Shown one piece after another: positions 25,403 through 37,154 of a stretch of DNA of 64,000 bases. The notes under the pieces were generated by a model that was not told the origin of the DNA, made no database searches, and was given only the letters and a program-made list of their open reading frames with translations. Every line of letters starts with the position of its first letter. Position 1 is the first letter of the stretch. The translations under genes and the position numbers were made by a program. This stretch comes from Vibrio sp. DW001. Lineage in GTDB: Bacteria; Pseudomonadota; Gammaproteobacteria; Enterobacterales; Vibrionaceae. Location of the stretch: the NCBI RefSeq assembly GCF_029016285.1, contig NZ_CP091975.1, positions 3,038,001-3,102,000 of the forward strand. The letters are read 5' to 3'.

Positions 25403-28105
25403 CTAATCGAGGGTACGCTTTATTTCAATCGTTTCGAATACTTCGATTTGGTCACCAGCGCGAACATCGTTATAGTTCTTAACACCAATACCACATTCGT
25501 AGCCATTCTTCGCTTCTTGCACATCATCTTTGAAACGACGTAGCGATTCTAGTTCACCTTCGTATATAACCACGTTTTCACGTAGAACACGGATAGGTGC
25601 ATTACGTTTGATAACACCCTCGGTAACCATACAACCAGCGATAGCACCTAGTTTAGGAGACTTAAATACTTCACGTACTTCAGCAAGGCCAATGATTTCT
25701 TGTCTGAATTCTGGTGCCAACATGCCACCCATCGCTTGTTTAACTTCGTCAATCAATTGGTAAATGATTGAGTAGTAACGAAGGTCTAAGTTTTCATTTT
25801 CAATCATACGGCGTGCAGATGCATCAGCACGAACGTTGAAACCTAGGATGATAGCGTTAGATGCAGCGGCTAGAACAGAATCAGTTTCTGTAATACCACC
25901 GACACCTGAACCGACTACATTCACTTTTACTTCTTCAGTAGAAAGTTTAAGTAGTGAATCTGATATCGCTTCAACAGAACCTTGAACATCCGCTTTCAGA
26001 ACAACATTAAGTTCTGCTACTTCGCCAGCTTCCATATTAGAGAACATGTTCTCTAATTTCGATTTCTGTTGACGTGCAAGTTTCACGTCGCGGAATTTAC
26101 CTTGACGATAATTAGCAACTTCACGTGCTTTACGCTCATCACGTACTACCGTGGCTTCATCACCTGAAGCAGGAACACCCGACAGACCGATAACTTCAAC
26201 AGGAATTGACGGACCTGCTGTAGTGATTTCTTTCCCATTTTCGTCACGCATTGCACGAACACGGCCATACTCTTGACCACAAAGTAAGATATCACCTTTA
26301 TTCAAAGTACCTGATTGAACAAGTACCGTTGCAACTGGGCCGCGCCCTTTATCAAGACGAGATTCAACAACAACACCAGACGCCATACCATCAGCAACAG
26401 CAGTCAGCTCTAGAACTTCAGATTGAAGAAGAATCGTTTCCAATAAACCTTCAATGTTCGTTCCTTGTTTAGCAGAGATGTGAGCAAACATGTTTTCGCC
26501 GCCCCACTCCTCAGGAATAACATTATATTGAGCAAGCTCATTCTTAACGTTATCTGGGTTTGCGCCTTCTTTGTCGATCTTATTCACAGCAACAATAAGA
26601 GGTACGCCAGCCGCTTTAGCATGCTGAATCGCTTCTACTGTTTGAGGCATAACACCATCATCTGCAGCAACAACAAGTACAACGATATCCGTCGCTTGAG
26701 CACCACGAGCACGCATCGCGGTAAACGCGGCGTGTCCAGGGGTATCCAAGAAAGTAATCATTCCGTTGTCGGTTTCAACGTGATAAGCACCAATATGCTG
26801 TGTAATACCACCCGCTTCGCCAGATGCAACGTGGGCTTTACGGATATAATCCAGTGTTGATGTTTTACCGTGGTCAACGTGACCCATGATAGTAACAACA
26901 GGTGCACGTGGCACCGCATGCTCTGTTCCATCACGATCAGAGAGAATCGCTTCTTCAAGTTCATTCTCTTTACGTAGAACCACTTTATGACCCATTTCTT
27001 CAGCCACTAGAGCCGCAGTTTCTTGGTCAATAACTTGATTAATCGTTGCCATTGCACCCATTTTCATCATCACTTTGATGACTTCAGAGCTTTTCACTGA
27101 CATTTTATTCGCCAGTTCAGACACAACGACGGTTTCACCTATCACAACATCTTGCTTAGCAACTGTTGCTGATTTATCAAAACCATGTTGTTGCATTGAC
27201 GTAGGTTTAGCCAACTTACCTTTGCGGCCTCTGCCACGTTGGTTACGACCACCGCGACCTTGTGCTTCGTTGCTTTCAGGCGCTTTTTTCTTGCGCTTAC
27301 GGCGACTAGTAGGACCAGGTGCAGCAGCTTGACGATCCGCTTCATCTTCGGCTTCACGAGCGTGAGTTGAAGTAGTGACATGGTAGTCAGTCGTCTCTTC
27401 CTGAGCCTTCTTCTTCTTCTCTTCTTCCGTCCAGCGTTCTTGATTGTCTTCAGCCAACTTACGAGCGTCTTCAAGTAATTGAAGAGCTATAACTTCCGCT
27501 TTCTTCTTCGCTTCTTCGTCTTGACGAATTCTCAAATTATCTGCTTCTTTTTGAGCCGCGTCTTGTTTTGCTTTTTCTTCTGGATTCATTTTTTGCTCTG
27601 CTTCGCGCTTAGCTTTTGTTTCGGCTTCTCGTTTCGCTTTTACTTCCGCTTCCGCTTCACGCTTAGCTTTAGCTTCTACTTCACGTTTTGCAGCTTCTTC
27701 TGCGTCGCGTTGAGCCGTTTCTTTAGCTTCACGTTTTGCCACTTCTTCCGCTTCACGTGTTGCTGCGTCATCTGCTTCGCGTTGAGCTTCTTCATCAACT
27801 GCGCTGCGTTTAACGTAAGTACGTTTTTTACGTACTTCAACTTTCACGTCTTTACTCTTACCGCCAGTCGCAGCAACACTTAGTGTGCTGTGCGTTTTAC
27901 GTTGTAAAGTTAAACGTGTTGGTTCTGCTTCACCAGAAGTATCACCGTGTTCTTTCTTAAGGTGAGTAAGAAGATGTGACTTCTCCTCATCAGAAACATT
28001 GTCGTTGCTGGTCTTTTTCATACCGGCATCAGCAAGTTGTTCTAACAAGCGATCAACCGGTGTACCGATTTCATCACTCAGTGCTTTAACTGTTAGTTGC
28101 GTCAT
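25403..28105 (-). CDS. infB: Translation initiation factor IF-2
   Basis: GTPase that positions initiator tRNA on the 30S subunit. The 900 residues have an N-terminal IF2_N domain (1-50), a long highly charged Ala/Lys/Glu/Arg segment (about 100-260, many KREAE-type repeats), a [25 protein letters not shown] linker, a second IF2_N-like part, the G domain with [17 protein letters not shown] and NKIDKEGAN (from about residue 400), and C-terminal domains ending EIKRTLD. A close relative of the E. coli protein (890). It lies between nusA and rbfA. Internal starts giving shorter isoforms, known in E. coli, cannot be judged here. Confidence 0.98.
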   Translation of the reverse strand: MTQLTVKALSDEIGTPVDRLLEQLADAGMKKTSNDNVSDEEKSHLLTHLKKEHGDTSGEAEPTRLTLQRKTHSTLSVAATGGKSKDVKVEVRKKRTYVKRSAVDEEAQREADDAATREAEEVAKREAKETAQRDAEEAAKREVEAKAKREAEAEVKAKREAETKAKREAEQKMNPEEKAKQDAAQKEADNLRIRQDEEAKKKAEVIALQLLEDARKLAEDNQERWTEEEKKKKAQEETTDYHVTTSTHAREAEDEADRQAAAPGPTSRRKRKKKAPESNEAQGRGGRNQRGRGRKGKLAKPTSMQQHGFDKSATVAKQDVVIGETVVVSELANKMSVKSSEVIKVMMKMGAMATINQVIDQETAALVAEEMGHKVVLRKENELEEAILSDRDGTEHAVPRAPVVTIMGHVDHGKTSTLDYIRKAHVASGEAGGITQHIGAYHVETDNGMITFLDTPGHAAFTAMRARGAQATDIVVLVVAADDGVMPQTVEAIQHAKAAGVPLIVAVNKIDKEGANPDNVKNELAQYNVIPEEWGGENMFAHISAKQGTNIEGLLETILLQSEVLELTAVADGMASGVVVESRLDKGRGPVATVLVQSGTLNKGDILLCGQEYGRVRAMRDENGKEITTAGPSIPVEVIGLSGVPASGDEATVVRDERKAREVANYRQGKFRDVKLARQQKSKLENMFSNMEAGEVAELNVVLKADVQGSVEAISDSLLKLSTEEVKVNVVGSGVGGITETDSVLAAASNAIILGFNVRADASARRMIENENLDLRYYSIIYQLIDEVKQAMGGMLAPEFRQEIIGLAEVREVFKSPKLGAIAGCMVTEGVIKRNAPIRVLRENVVIYEGELESLRRFKDDVQEAKNGYECGIGVKNYNDVRAGDQIEVFETIEIKRTLD

Positions 28106-28126
28106 TGCGCTACCTCCTTGCTGAAA

Positions 28127-29614
28127 TTAATCTTCGTCGCTAAACCAACAGATGTTACGCGCAGCCATAATTAATTCGCCTGCTCGTTCTTCTGTTAGAC
28201 CTTCGATACCTTCTAGGTCATCGATGCCTTGTTCAGCTAAATCTTCTAGTGTTGCAACGCCTTTGGCTGCAAACTTAAATGCCAATTCACGTTCTAGACC
28301 TTCGAGACCTAATAGGTCCTCTGCTGGTTCTAGACCATCGAATGACTCTTCTTGTGCAAGAGCTAACGTTGTTAACGCATCTTTAGCGCGGCCACGTAAC
28401 TCTTCAACGATCTCTTCATTCAGACCGTCCACTTCTAATAATTCATTAACGGGTACGTAAGCGACTTCTTCTAACGTTGAGAAGCCTTCTTCAACTAGCA
28501 TCTCTGCGAACTCTTGTTCTATATCAAGATACTTCATGAAGTTTTCGATAGAAGCTACTGATTCTTCTTGGTGCTTCTTCTGCAACTCTTCGACCGTCAT
28601 TACGTTCAATTCCCAACCAGATAGTTGAGAAGCTAAACGCACATTCTGACCATTACGACCAATCGCTTGTGCTAGGTTATCGGCTTCAACAGCGATATCC
28701 ATTGCGTGAGCATCTTCATCAACAATAATCGATGCAACATCAGCTGGTGCCATTGCGTTAATAACAAATTGTGCCGGATTATCATCCCAAAGCACGATAT
28801 CGATACGCTCACCGCCAAGTTCACTAGATACGGCTTGAACACGAGCGCCACGCATACCTACACACGCTCCTACAGGATCTATGCGGCGATCATTTGTCTT
28901 CACTGCGATCTTAGCTCGAGAACCCGGGTCACGTGCAGCTGCCTTAAGTTCAATCAACTCTTCAGCAATTTCTGGCACTTCAATACGGAAAAGCTCTGTC
29001 AACATCTCAGGTTTTGAACGGCTAATGAACAACTGGAATCCACGTGCTTCTGGTCGCACTGAATATAGAAGTCCACGAATACGATCACCTGGGCGGAAGT
29101 TTTCACGCGGAAGTTGGTCATCACGCATGATGACCGCTTCTGCGTTGCTACCTAAATCAATAATAATTGATTCACGATTTACCTTTTTGACTACACCAGT
29201 AACCAGTTCGCCTTCATTATCGATAAACTGTTCAACAACTTGAGCACGCTCAGCTTCACGTACTTTCTGTACGATAACTTGCTTAGCCGTTTGTGTAGTA
29301 ATACGGTCAAACGTAACGGATTCGATATCATCTTCGATGTAATCGCCCAGTTCAATTGTTTCGTCCTCGTATTGCGCTGCTTCAATAGAGATCTCTTTAG
29401 TTGGACTCTCTACTTCTGCAACCGCCATCCAACGACGGAAAGTACCAAAATTACCTGTTTTACGGTCAATTTCGACACGAACTTCAATCTCCAGTTCGTG
29501 TTTTTTCTTCGTGGCTGTCGCTAATGCAATTTCTAACGCTTCAAAAATACGCTCACGAGGAACCGCTTTTTCGTTAGAAACAGCTTCAACAACTGCTAAA
29601 ATTTCTCTGTTCAT
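28127..29614 (-). CDS. nusA: Transcription termination/antitermination factor NusA
   Basis: RNA polymerase-binding factor that promotes pausing, termination and rRNA antitermination. The 495 residues equal the E. coli length. Order is N-terminal RNAP-binding domain (1-130), S1 (about 135-200, [21 protein letters not shown]), KH1 and KH2 ([41 protein letters not shown]), then two acidic C-terminal repeats (360-495) of the kind that contact alpha-CTD and lambda N in E. coli. The start [16 protein letters not shown] is typical. It is second in the rimP-nusA-infB unit. Confidence 0.98.
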   Translation of the reverse strand: MNREILAVVEAVSNEKAVPRERIFEALEIALATATKKKHELEIEVRVEIDRKTGNFGTFRRWMAVAEVESPTKEISIEAAQYEDETIELGDYIEDDIESVTFDRITTQTAKQVIVQKVREAERAQVVEQFIDNEGELVTGVVKKVNRESIIIDLGSNAEAVIMRDDQLPRENFRPGDRIRGLLYSVRPEARGFQLFISRSKPEMLTELFRIEVPEIAEELIELKAAARDPGSRAKIAVKTNDRRIDPVGACVGMRGARVQAVSSELGGERIDIVLWDDNPAQFVINAMAPADVASIIVDEDAHAMDIAVEADNLAQAIGRNGQNVRLASQLSGWELNVMTVEELQKKHQEESVASIENFMKYLDIEQEFAEMLVEEGFSTLEEVAYVPVNELLEVDGLNEEIVEELRGRAKDALTTLALAQEESFDGLEPAEDLLGLEGLERELAFKFAAKGVATLEDLAEQGIDDLEGIEGLTEERAGELIMAARNICWFSDED

Positions 29615-29649
29615 TAATCTAGCCTCTCAAACAATTCTCTCTAGGAGAA

Positions 29650-30105
29650 CTAAAATTTAGGGATCAGGTTAGCTTTAGAAATATTGCTTAATGCAAATTC
29701 TTCCGTTTGTTCTTCAGCGATGATAGTTATCAATTCACCGTCAACTGCTTGAATAACACCTTTCCATTTACGGCGGTTACCCATAGCCATTTTGAGAACA
29801 ATATTGACCTCGTGACCAATAAATTGTTGGTAATGCTCTGTTTTAAAAAGTGGTCTCTCCAAGCCAGGAGAAGATACTTCCAAGCTATACGCTACCGAGA
29901 TTGGATCTTCGACATCTAGCACCGCACTTACCTGACGGCTTACTTCAGCACAATCATCAACATTAATGCCGTTTTCACTATCAATATAAATACGTAAAGT
30001 TGAGTGTTCGCCTGCGCGAATAAACTCGAGACCGACTAATTCGTAACCCGACGCTCCTACAGGAGACTCAAGCATTTCAGTTAGTTGCCTTTCTAAACCA
30101 GTCAT
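29650..30105 (-). CDS. rimP: Ribosome maturation factor RimP
   Basis: Assembly factor for the 30S subunit, first protein gene of the metY-rimP-nusA-infB transcription unit. The 151 residues show the two-domain RimP pattern: [42 protein letters not shown], then [25 protein letters not shown], then an Sm-like C-terminal part. The start [13 protein letters not shown] is at 30105. Two terminator-like hairpins precede it, as in E. coli. Confidence 0.97.
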   Translation of the reverse strand: MTGLERQLTEMLESPVGASGYELVGLEFIRAGEHSTLRIYIDSENGINVDDCAEVSRQVSAVLDVEDPISVAYSLEVSSPGLERPLFKTEHYQQFIGHEVNIVLKMAMGNRRKWKGVIQAVDGELITIIAEEQTEEFALSNISKANLIPKF

Positions 30106-30122
30106 TTAACCACTCCAGAAAC

Positions 30123-30142
30123 AAAAAAAGGGCTCAGAGCCC
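30123..30142 (-). terminator. Terminator-like hairpin just before rimP
   Basis: GGGCT-CAG-AGCCC (read on either strand) is followed on the minus strand by seven T (complement of 30123-30129), ending 17 bp before the rimP start. With the stronger hairpin at 30203-30225 it forms a tandem terminator in the leader, so rimP-nusA-infB expression probably depends on readthrough. Confidence 0.65.
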
Positions 30143-30202
30143 AATCTAAACCCCAAGCAATAACACTGTATTTCGACCAATTGGCGAAGTACAGATAATA
30201 AA

Positions 30203-30225
30203 AAACCCCGAAAAAGTCGGGGTTT
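30203..30225 (-). terminator. Terminator between initiator tRNA and rimP
   Basis: Stem ACCCCGA/TCGGGGT (30205-30211, 30217-30223) has loop AAAAG and is followed on the minus strand by a T-run. It would end most transcripts of the tRNA genes before rimP. Confidence 0.85.
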
Positions 30226-30280
30226 ATTATTGCTGGACCCTGATAATACTAAACAATAACCAAAAATAATTATTATTTAG

Positions 30281-30322
30281 TTCATAGTTAATGTGACTCT
30301 GTAAATCGCCATTAACTATGAA
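30281..30322 (-). promoter_or_regulatory. Stem-loop between tRNA-fMet and rimP (possible RNase III site)
   Basis: Perfect 13-bp arms TTCATAGTTAATG (30281-30293) and CATTAACTATGAA (30310-30322) with a 16-nt loop begin 28 nt after the tRNA 3' end. In E. coli RNase III cuts a hairpin in the metY-nusA leader and so releases the tRNA; this is the equivalent place. There is no T-run. Confidence 0.6.
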
Positions 30323-30349
30323 AACTTATAAATCAGACTCAGTGAGTAT

Positions 30350-30426
<77 letters not shown>

Positions 30427-30512
30427 TCCGACTGTCGAGCATTATACGCTCAACAGATTGATTTACAAGTTACATCAACCTAATCCTGACATTACTATCA
30501 ATCTTAAATTAA

Positions 30513-30597
30513 TGGTGCCGAGAGAGGGACTTGAACCCTCACACCCTAAGGCACTAGCACCTCATGCTAGCGTGTCTACCAATTTCACCATCTCGGC
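30513..30597 (-). tRNA. leuU: tRNA-Leu (GAG)
   Basis: 85-nt class II tRNA on the minus strand, from GCCGAGATGGTGAAATTGG to CTCTCGGCACCA, with encoded CCA. The anticodon arm CTAGC-ATGAGGT-GCTAG gives GAG (30563-30561), followed by a long variable arm (GCCTTAGGGTG region). It lies between secG and the initiator tRNA, exactly the E. coli secG-leuU-metY order. Confidence 0.97.
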
Positions 30598-30665
30598 ATT
30601 TAAAGCTTATGCTTTTCAAAAAACAATCAATAAATTAATAACAATTGCCATTTTAAAACAATTAC

Positions 30666-31007
30666 TTATTGAGGAATTTCGTCGCCACTTTTTTCAGCGG
30701 GAATTTCACTCGGTACGTCTGCAGCTTCTTCTTGGATTATTTGACCTTGTGTAGGATCAATCCATTGAGACTCAGTTTGATGTGTTGCCATGTTACCAAA
30801 CATCAGAGCTACAGCGAAAAATACAGTTGCACATATTGCAGTCATTCGGGTTAGGAAACTTCCTGAACCACCAGCACCAAACACTGTGTTTGAAGCACCG
30901 GCACCGAAAGATGCTCCCATATCTGCGCCTTTACCTTGTTGAATCAAAACAAGACCAATTACACCAGCCGCTGCCAACAGGTAAACCACAAGTAATATAG
31001 TAGTCAT
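30666..31007 (-). CDS. secG: Protein-export membrane protein SecG
   Basis: Small accessory subunit of the SecYEG translocon. The 113 residues have two hydrophobic helices (about 1-22 and 52-72) separated by the conserved loop VLIQQGKGADMGASFGAGASNTVFGAGGSGSFLTR, and a non-conserved acidic tail ending EKSGDEIPQ. It lies between glmM and tRNA-Leu, as in E. coli. Confidence 0.96.
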   Translation of the reverse strand: MTTILLVVYLLAAAGVIGLVLIQQGKGADMGASFGAGASNTVFGAGGSGSFLTRMTAICATVFFAVALMFGNMATHQTESQWIDPTQGQIIQEEAADVPSEIPAEKSGDEIPQ

Positions 31008-31158
31008 TTTTCCACCTATGTTACTATTTGCCTAACTAGCAACGCCTATGATAATTAAAGGCAAAGCTAACGACCTCCGGTATCGAAGGCCGAGCAATAC
31101 TATAGGATTGGTATTAGGCTGACAAGTAAAAATTCATACTTAAACTCTAAGTGGTTAA

Positions 31159-32502
31159 TTAAGCGTCAAAGCTCGACCTAACCGCATCGGCGATCTTTAG
31201 CGCAGACGATGTCACGAGTTCTTCGTCTTCACCCTCAACCATCACACGAATTAACGGTTCGGTACCAGATTTTCTTAAAAGGACTCGCCCTTTTGAACCT
31301 AGTTTTTGTTCCACTTCTTTCGTCGCATTGATAACCGCAGACGCCTCTAATGGATTAGAATTACCGTTAAATCGTACATTCTCCAACACTTGAGGATAAA
31401 GCGTCATACCTTCCGTCAATTCTTTGAGTGACATTTCGCTGCCTATTAACGACGCCAAAACCTGTAACCCAGCAACAATAGCATCACCAGTGGTGACTTT
31501 ATCAAGCAAGATGACATGTCCGGAGTTTTCGGCACCAATGGACCAACCTTTTTCCTGTAGTTGCTCCATGACATATCTATCACCAACAGCCGCACGAACA
31601 AAGGGTATACCTAGTTGCTTGAGACCATTCTCCATGCCAAGGTTTGTCATTAATGTACCAACCACGCCACCTTTCAACTCGCCACGTCGCAAGGCATCAC
31701 GGGCGATGATATAAGCTATTTGATCACCATCCACCTTATTACCTTCGTGATCGACCATAATGATACGGTCACCATCACCATCAAAAGCTAAACCTAAATC
31801 TGCTTTTTCTTCCACTACTCGTTTCTGAAGCGCTCTGACATCGGTCGCGCCGACCTCAGCATTAATATTGGTACCGTTAGGCTCAACCCCTATTGTTATG
31901 ATTTCTGCGCCTAACTCTTTAAACACTGAAGGTGCAATATGATACGTTGCACCATTTGCACAATCCAAAACGATTTTAAGGGCGGTTAAATTAAGATCTT
32001 TCGGAAAAGTACTTTTGCAGAACTCAATATATCGTCCTGCGGCATCAACAAGTCGAGCCGCTTTACCGAGTTCGGCAGACTCCACACAGACAAGTGCTTT
32101 ATCTAATTCAGCTTCAATTGCCAATTCAACTTCATCAGGTAACTTCATCCCCTCAGAAGAGAAGAACTTTATGCCATTATCATAATATGGATTATGAGAA
32201 GCAGAAATAACGATGCCCGCTTCAGCACGAAAAGTCTGAGTTAGATACGCGATAGCTGGTGTAGGCATTGGTCCAGTTAGCGTTGCATTTAACCCAGCAG
32301 CAGCGAGCCCTGCTTCTAATGCCGATTCAAGCATGTATCCAGATATTCGAGGGTCTTTACCGATAATAACCTGTTTAGTGCCTTGCTTAGCGAGAACTCG
32401 TCCAGCTGCCCAACCTAGTTTTAGTATAAAATCTGGCGTAATCGGGAACTGACCAACTTTGCCACGTACACCATCGGTACCAAAATAACGTCTTTCTGAC
32501 AT
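31159..32502 (-). CDS. glmM: Phosphoglucosamine mutase GlmM
   Basis: Interconverts glucosamine-6-phosphate and glucosamine-1-phosphate for UDP-GlcNAc, the precursor of peptidoglycan and LPS. The 447 residues carry the phosphorylated serine S102 in [13 protein letters not shown], the metal loop DGDGDRI, the sugar-binding GAENSGH and the phosphate-binding [12 protein letters not shown]. It starts [14 protein letters not shown] and follows folP by 14 bp. Confidence 0.98.
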   Translation of the reverse strand: MSERRYFGTDGVRGKVGQFPITPDFILKLGWAAGRVLAKQGTKQVIIGKDPRISGYMLESALEAGLAAAGLNATLTGPMPTPAIAYLTQTFRAEAGIVISASHNPYYDNGIKFFSSEGMKLPDEVELAIEAELDKALVCVESAELGKAARLVDAAGRYIEFCKSTFPKDLNLTALKIVLDCANGATYHIAPSVFKELGAEIITIGVEPNGTNINAEVGATDVRALQKRVVEEKADLGLAFDGDGDRIIMVDHEGNKVDGDQIAYIIARDALRRGELKGGVVGTLMTNLGMENGLKQLGIPFVRAAVGDRYVMEQLQEKGWSIGAENSGHVILLDKVTTGDAIVAGLQVLASLIGSEMSLKELTEGMTLYPQVLENVRFNGNSNPLEASAVINATKEVEQKLGSKGRVLLRKSGTEPLIRVMVEGEDEELVTSSALKIADAVRSSFDA

Positions 32503-32516
32503 AGGGAATTTCCTAC

Positions 32517-33356
32517 TTAAATAGTTTTATATTCATTTAGACATTGAACAACCTTTAATGCATCCAACGTCTCTTCAAAATCATGCACTCGTATAATTTG
32601 TGCACCTTTTAATGCCGCGACGGTTGCACAAGCAACACTCGCGGCTACCGTCTCCGACGGTGGTTTATTTAGCACATTAAACAACATGGATTTCCTAGAC
32701 ATACCAACGAGTAATGGAAAACCAAAATGGTGAAAATTATCTAATTTATCAAGTAATTGATAATTATGTTGTAACGATTTACCAAATCCGAAACCAGGAT
32801 CTAAAATGATTCTGCTTTTATCAATGCCAGCATTTTCACAAGCCGCTATTCGGCCCACCAAAAAATCTTCTATATCTAAAAAAAGATCGCTATATATTGG
32901 ATTTGACTGCATCGTTCGAGGCTGTCCTTGCATATGCATAAGACAAATAGGCACATCAAACTGAGCGGCTACTTCAAGTGTTCCAGGCTCGCTCAGCGCA
33001 CGGACATCGTTAATAATGTCGGCACCAGCGTCTATCGCTTGGTGCATCACCTCAGCTTTACTCGTATCGATTGAGATCCAGATGTTTGAACGTTTCCGTA
33101 TTGCCTTAATGACAGGAATCGTTCTTGAGAGCTCTTCTTGTAGAGTAACGTCAGGTGCCCCTGGACGAGTTGACTCGCCGCCGATATCAATGATAGCGAC
33201 ACCCGCCTTGATCATTTTTTCAGCACGAGCTAAAGCATCGTTAATATTGTTGTAGTTTCCACCGTCAGAAAAAGAATCAGGGGTCACATTTAATATCCCC
33301 ATCACTTTGGAAATACCTAGGTCAAGCTCTTTGTCGTTGGATTTTAGTTTCATCAT
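32517..33356 (-). CDS. folP: Dihydropteroate synthase FolP
   Basis: Condenses p-aminobenzoate with dihydropterin pyrophosphate in folate synthesis; the sulfonamide target. The 279 residues show the signature motifs [77 protein letters not shown] and SRKSML. Two consecutive ATGs (33356 and 33353) are possible starts and the ribosome-binding site is weak. It lies between ftsH, whose terminator precedes it, and glmM. Confidence 0.97.
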   Translation of the reverse strand: MMKLKSNDKELDLGISKVMGILNVTPDSFSDGGNYNNINDALARAEKMIKAGVAIIDIGGESTRPGAPDVTLQEELSRTIPVIKAIRKRSNIWISIDTSKAEVMHQAIDAGADIINDVRALSEPGTLEVAAQFDVPICLMHMQGQPRTMQSNPIYSDLFLDIEDFLVGRIAACENAGIDKSRIILDPGFGFGKSLQHNYQLLDKLDNFHHFGFPLLVGMSRKSMLFNVLNKPPSETVAASVACATVAALKGAQIIRVHDFEETLDALKVVQCLNEYKTI

Positions 33357-33374
33357 TAGGCATATTGAATATAC

Positions 33375-33402
33375 AAAAAGACCCCGATTATATCGAGGTC
33401 TT
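33375..33402 (-). terminator. Terminator-like hairpin after ftsH
   Basis: AAGACC-C-CGAT/ATCG-A-GGTCTT (33378-33402), with one mismatch and loop TAT, is followed on the minus strand by TTTTTG. It lies in the 65-bp gap between ftsH and folP. Confidence 0.75.
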
Positions 33403-33421
33403 GGCTTTATTTATTCAGAAA

Positions 33422-35401
33422 TCACTCAGATTTGTCGTCTTTCTCAACATCACTTTGATCTTCTGTTTTCGTTTCAGGCGATTCGTCTGCCGGTTTTTCT
33501 GGTGACGTTTCTTTCTTCGCACTTCCACTCAGCACTGCTTTTGCTTCATCACGCGATTTCTTTACTAGATCTGCAGAGTCAGTCGTCCAACCTTGAGGTT
33601 CTCGTATTTCGTCTTTACGCGCCATTAAGTCATCAAGCTGTCCAGCATCAATGGTTTCATATTTCATCAACGCATCTTTCATAGAATGCATGATATCCAT
33701 ATTTTCTTCCAAAATCTTCTGAGCATGTTTGTAGTTCTTATCGATAATGATACGAATCTCATCATCGATTAACTTAGCGGTATCATCAGACATGTGTTTC
33801 GTCTGTGTGACACTACGACCAAGGAATACTTCACCTTCTTCTTCTGCGTACAAAAGAGGACCCAATTTTTCAGAGAAACCCCATTGAGTCACCATCTTGC
33901 GCGCAATATCAGTTGCACGTTCAATGTCATTTGAAGCACCTGTTGATACTTTATCCGCACCGTAAATGATCTCTTCCGCGAGACGTCCACCATACAGAGT
34001 CGCAATCGATGATTCTAATTGCAAACGAGACATGCTGATACGATCTTGTTCTGGTAAGAACATCGTCACACCCAGTGCACGACCGCGTGGGATAATAGAT
34101 ACCTTATAAACAGGATCATGATCTGGCACTAAAAGACCGACAATTGCGTGACCTGCTTCATGGTAAGCCGTCGATTCTTTTGACTCTTCAGACATAACCA
34201 TTGAGTGACGCGCCGCGCCCATCATGATTTTATCTTTCGCGAGTTCAAACTCAACCATAGACACATTACGCTTGTTACCACGAGCTGCGAAAAGCGCAGC
34301 TTCGTTCACAAGGTTGGCTAAATCTGCGCCAGAAAAACCAGGCGTACCACGAGCGATAAGCGAAGGTTCAACATCATCAGATAAAGGAACTTTACGCATA
34401 TGTACTTTTAAAATCTGCTCACGACCACGTACGTCAGGAAGACCAACCATAACTTGGCGGTCAAAACGTCCAGGGCGTAATAATGCTGGATCAAGTACAT
34501 CTGGGCGGTTCGTTGCTGCAATGACGATGATACCTTCATTACCTTCAAAACCATCCATCTCAACAAGCATTTGGTTTAGTGTTTGTTCTCGTTCATCATG
34601 TCCACCACCAACACCTGCGCCACGTTGACGACCTACGGCATCGATTTCATCGATGAAAATGATACAAGGTGCAGCTTTTTTTGCCTGTTCAAACATGTCA
34701 CGCACACGAGATGCACCAACACCAACAAACATTTCAACAAAATCTGAACCTGAGATAGTAAAGAACGGTACTTTGGCTTCGCCTGCAATAGCTTTTGCCA
34801 AGAGCGTCTTACCTGTACCAGGAGGACCAACCAACAACACACCCGTTGGTATTTTACCGCCTAGCTTTTGGAATCGACTTGGATCACGTAAGTAGTCCAC
34901 CAGTTCTTTCACATCTTCCTTGGCTTCGTCACAACCTGCAACGTCGCCAAATGTAGTTTTGATTTGCTCTTCGCTCATCATACGAGCTTTACTCTTGCCA
35001 AAGGACATCGCGCCTTTGCCACCGCCGCCTTGCATTTGACGCATGAAGAATATCCACACACCAATAAGCAGGATCATCGGGAACCAAGAGATAAAGATAG
35101 AACCAAGCAAACTCTGCTCTTCAGGTGGAGAACCCTGAACCTTTACGTTCTGATTTATGAGATCATCAAGCAACTTATTATCATAGAAAGGCATATAGGT
35201 AACGTTGCGAGAGTTATCGCTACGATAGAATACGATTTCTTGATTATTAAAGGTTGCTTCACGAACTTGGCCTTGTCCCACTTCTTGTACGAACGTGGTG
35301 TAATCCACCGTTCTGCCGTTACTTTCACTAGGTCCAAAACTCTGGAATACCGACATCAAGACAACAGCGATTACCAGCCATAGAATTAAATTTTTTGCCA
35401 T
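33422..35401 (-). CDS. ftsH: ATP-dependent zinc metalloprotease FtsH
   Basis: Membrane-bound AAA+ protease for quality control of membrane and regulatory proteins. I start at the ATG at 35401 (659 residues, [20 protein letters not shown]), as in E. coli; the three extra residues of the longer frame begin at a TTG. There are two membrane helices (about 4-22 and 98-118), Walker A GPPGTGKT, Walker [12 protein letters not shown], the second region of homology [20 protein letters not shown], zinc motif HEAGH and an acidic tail. It follows rlmE, the standard pair. Confidence 0.97.
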   Translation of the reverse strand: MAKNLILWLVIAVVLMSVFQSFGPSESNGRTVDYTTFVQEVGQGQVREATFNNQEIVFYRSDNSRNVTYMPFYDNKLLDDLINQNVKVQGSPPEEQSLLGSIFISWFPMILLIGVWIFFMRQMQGGGGKGAMSFGKSKARMMSEEQIKTTFGDVAGCDEAKEDVKELVDYLRDPSRFQKLGGKIPTGVLLVGPPGTGKTLLAKAIAGEAKVPFFTISGSDFVEMFVGVGASRVRDMFEQAKKAAPCIIFIDEIDAVGRQRGAGVGGGHDEREQTLNQMLVEMDGFEGNEGIIVIAATNRPDVLDPALLRPGRFDRQVMVGLPDVRGREQILKVHMRKVPLSDDVEPSLIARGTPGFSGADLANLVNEAALFAARGNKRNVSMVEFELAKDKIMMGAARHSMVMSEESKESTAYHEAGHAIVGLLVPDHDPVYKVSIIPRGRALGVTMFLPEQDRISMSRLQLESSIATLYGGRLAEEIIYGADKVSTGASNDIERATDIARKMVTQWGFSEKLGPLLYAEEEGEVFLGRSVTQTKHMSDDTAKLIDDEIRIIIDKNYKHAQKILEENMDIMHSMKDALMKYETIDAGQLDDLMARKDEIREPQGWTTDSADLVKKSRDEAKAVLSGSAKKETSPEKPADESPETKTEDQSDVEKDDKSE

Positions 35402-35487
35402 GTCACTCAAGGTGGCAGCCTCTCGATAACTAATTGTAATTAAAAGTAGAGTACTACAGATCGTTGTCCGTAGCTACAGCGCGTTAG

Positions 35488-36117
35488 TTAGCCTTTATAA
35501 CCAGTGGCTACTATATAGACCTCTCGAGAACGAGCTCTCGATGAGTCTGGTTTTCTTATTCTCACGACTTTAAACATGTCGCGTACATCTTTCACGTATT
35601 GGTCAAAGCCTTCACCTTGGAATACTTTAACAACAAAGCTACCATTAGGAGCAAGAACCTGTCGGCACATATCAAGTGCAAGCTCTACTAAATACATAGC
35701 TCTTGGTTGATCAACTGACAAGTTTCCCGCCATATTCGGCGCCATGTCTGACATAACCACATCAATCATATCCGGTTGAATTTTCGCTAATAGTGCCTCT
35801 AATACTGCATCTTCTCTAAAGTCACCTTGTAAAAAATTCACTCCGGCAATGGAATCCATTGGCAAAATATCACACGCAATTACTTGGCCTGCATCACCAA
35901 CGACTTTGGTCGCATATTGTGACCATCCTCCTGGAGCTGCACCCAAGTCTACAACAGACATGCCTTGTTTAAGCAATTTGTCTTTTTCTTGAATCGCTTC
36001 AATCTTAAATATAGCACGTGAACGATAACCTTTTTTCTTCGCCTCGTTGACATATTTATCATCAAGGTGCTCTTTAAGCCAACGTCCAGAACTTGCTGAA
36101 AGTTTCGATTTACTCAT
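35488..36117 (-). CDS. rlmE: 23S rRNA 2'-O-methyltransferase RlmE (RrmJ/FtsJ)
   Basis: Methylates U2552 of 23S rRNA, a heat-shock-linked assembly step. I use the ATG at 36117 (209 residues, the E. coli length, [20 protein letters not shown]) after TAGGAATAG; the longer frame adds eight residues. The SAM site [15 protein letters not shown] and the K-D-K-E catalytic pattern positions ([39 protein letters not shown]) are seen. It is divergent from yhbY. Confidence 0.97.
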   Translation of the reverse strand: MSKSKLSASSGRWLKEHLDDKYVNEAKKKGYRSRAIFKIEAIQEKDKLLKQGMSVVDLGAAPGGWSQYATKVVGDAGQVIACDILPMDSIAGVNFLQGDFREDAVLEALLAKIQPDMIDVVMSDMAPNMAGNLSVDQPRAMYLVELALDMCRQVLAPNGSFVVKVFQGEGFDQYVKDVRDMFKVVRIRKPDSSRARSREVYIVATGYKG

Positions 36118-36302
36118 TCTATTCCTAGTAAATTTCGACAAATAACCAAATAAGTATGGTAGAAAAATTAGTCTTCGTGATTAGATGGCGTTAAAATACG
36201 GTTTTTCAACCCCGAATCCGCTTAACTTTCAAAAATTATCATGCGATTTTTTAATCTTTTGAAACTTGAGCACTTTTAACTACTAACATAATTGGCCGCG
36301 TA

Positions 36303-36599
36303 ATGAATCTAAGCACCAAGCAAAAACAGCACCTTAAAGGCCTAGCACACAACTTAAAACCAGTTGTGCTAATGGGCGCGAACGGATTGACCGAGGCTGT
36401 TCTGGCGGAAATAGAACTGGCCCTTGATCACCACGAATTAATCAAAATTAAAGTTGCATCAGAAGATAGAGACACCAAAGAACTCATTATTGATGCAATT
36501 ATTCGTGAAACTAAGGCCGAAAAAGTACAAGGCATAGGTAAAGTTTTAGTTATTTATCGCCAATCTGAACAACGAAAAATTGAGATACCTAGAAAGTAA
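36303..36599 (+). CDS. yhbY: Ribosome assembly RNA-binding protein YhbY (CRM domain)
   Basis: A 98-residue single CRM/CRS1-YhbY domain protein associated with pre-50S particles. The sequence MNLSTKQKQHLKGLAHNLKP and VVLMGANGLTEAVLAEIELALDHHELIKIKVA contains the GxxG-type loop (GANG) of the family. It is divergent from rlmE and convergent with greA, the same as in E. coli. Confidence 0.95.
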   Translation: MNLSTKQKQHLKGLAHNLKPVVLMGANGLTEAVLAEIELALDHHELIKIKVASEDRDTKELIIDAIIRETKAEKVQGIGKVLVIYRQSEQRKIEIPRK

Positions 36600-36627
36600 G
36601 TAATGAATTATTTTGTAACAGAATAAT

Positions 36628-36658
36628 AAAAAAGGTCGCAATTAAAGCGACCTTTTTT
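36628..36658. terminator. Bidirectional terminator between yhbY and greA
   Basis: Stem AAAAAAGGTCGC/GCGACCTTTTTT with a 7-nt loop AATTAAA provides T-runs in both directions for the convergent genes. Confidence 0.92.
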
Positions 36659-36680
36659 ACATCTCGAACTCATTACTCGT

Positions 36681-37154
36681 CTAGACGTATAGTACTTTAT
36701 CGATTTCGTAGTCCTTATCTCCACCAGGGGTAGAAATAATCACTTCATCACCTTCCAACTTACCAATGAGACCACGTGCGATTGGTGAGGTTACAGAAAT
36801 ACGACCAGCCTTAATATTCGCTTCATCTTCGCCGACAATTTGATACGTGGATTCTTCTTCTGTATCTAAATCAATTAAGGTCACCGTAGTACCGAAGATA
36901 ATTTTACCCGTATTATCCATTTTAGTGACGTCGATAACTTGAGCTACTGATAGCTTATATTCAATATCTCTAATTTGAGCCTCACAGATACCTTGCTCTT
37001 CTCGGGCTGCGTGATATTCAGCGTTTTCTTTTAAATCACCTAATTCACGAGCCTCTGCGATTGCAGCCGATATAAGTGGACGACGTTTTAATAATATTTC
37101 TAGTTCTTCACGTAGTTTTTTTTCACCACGTAGAGTCATTGGGACTTTTTCCAT
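36681..37154 (-). CDS. greA: Transcription elongation factor GreA
   Basis: Binds the RNA polymerase secondary channel and stimulates cleavage of backtracked RNA. The 157 residues start [18 protein letters not shown]. The coiled-coil tip carries the acidic pair in [21 protein letters not shown], followed by the FKBP-like C-terminal domain ([32 protein letters not shown]). A terminator in its own leader, 37 bp upstream, suggests attenuation as in E. coli. Confidence 0.97.
   Translation of the reverse strand: MEKVPMTLRGEKKLREELEILLKRRPLISAAIAEARELGDLKENAEYHAAREEQGICEAQIRDIEYKLSVAQVIDVTKMDNTGKIIFGTTVTLIDLDTEEESTYQIVGEDEANIKAGRISVTSPIARGLIGKLEGDEVIISTPGGDKDYEIDKVLYV

Noticed and set aside
27479..27883. 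134-codon Phe/Cys-rich rightward ORF inside infB
   Set aside because: It is the reverse complement of the Lys/Glu/Ala repeat segment of IF-2; the odd composition follows from that bias.
34224..35383. Long rightward ORFs opposite ftsH
   Set aside because: Antisense shadows of a highly conserved gene; no independent start signals or recognisable domains.
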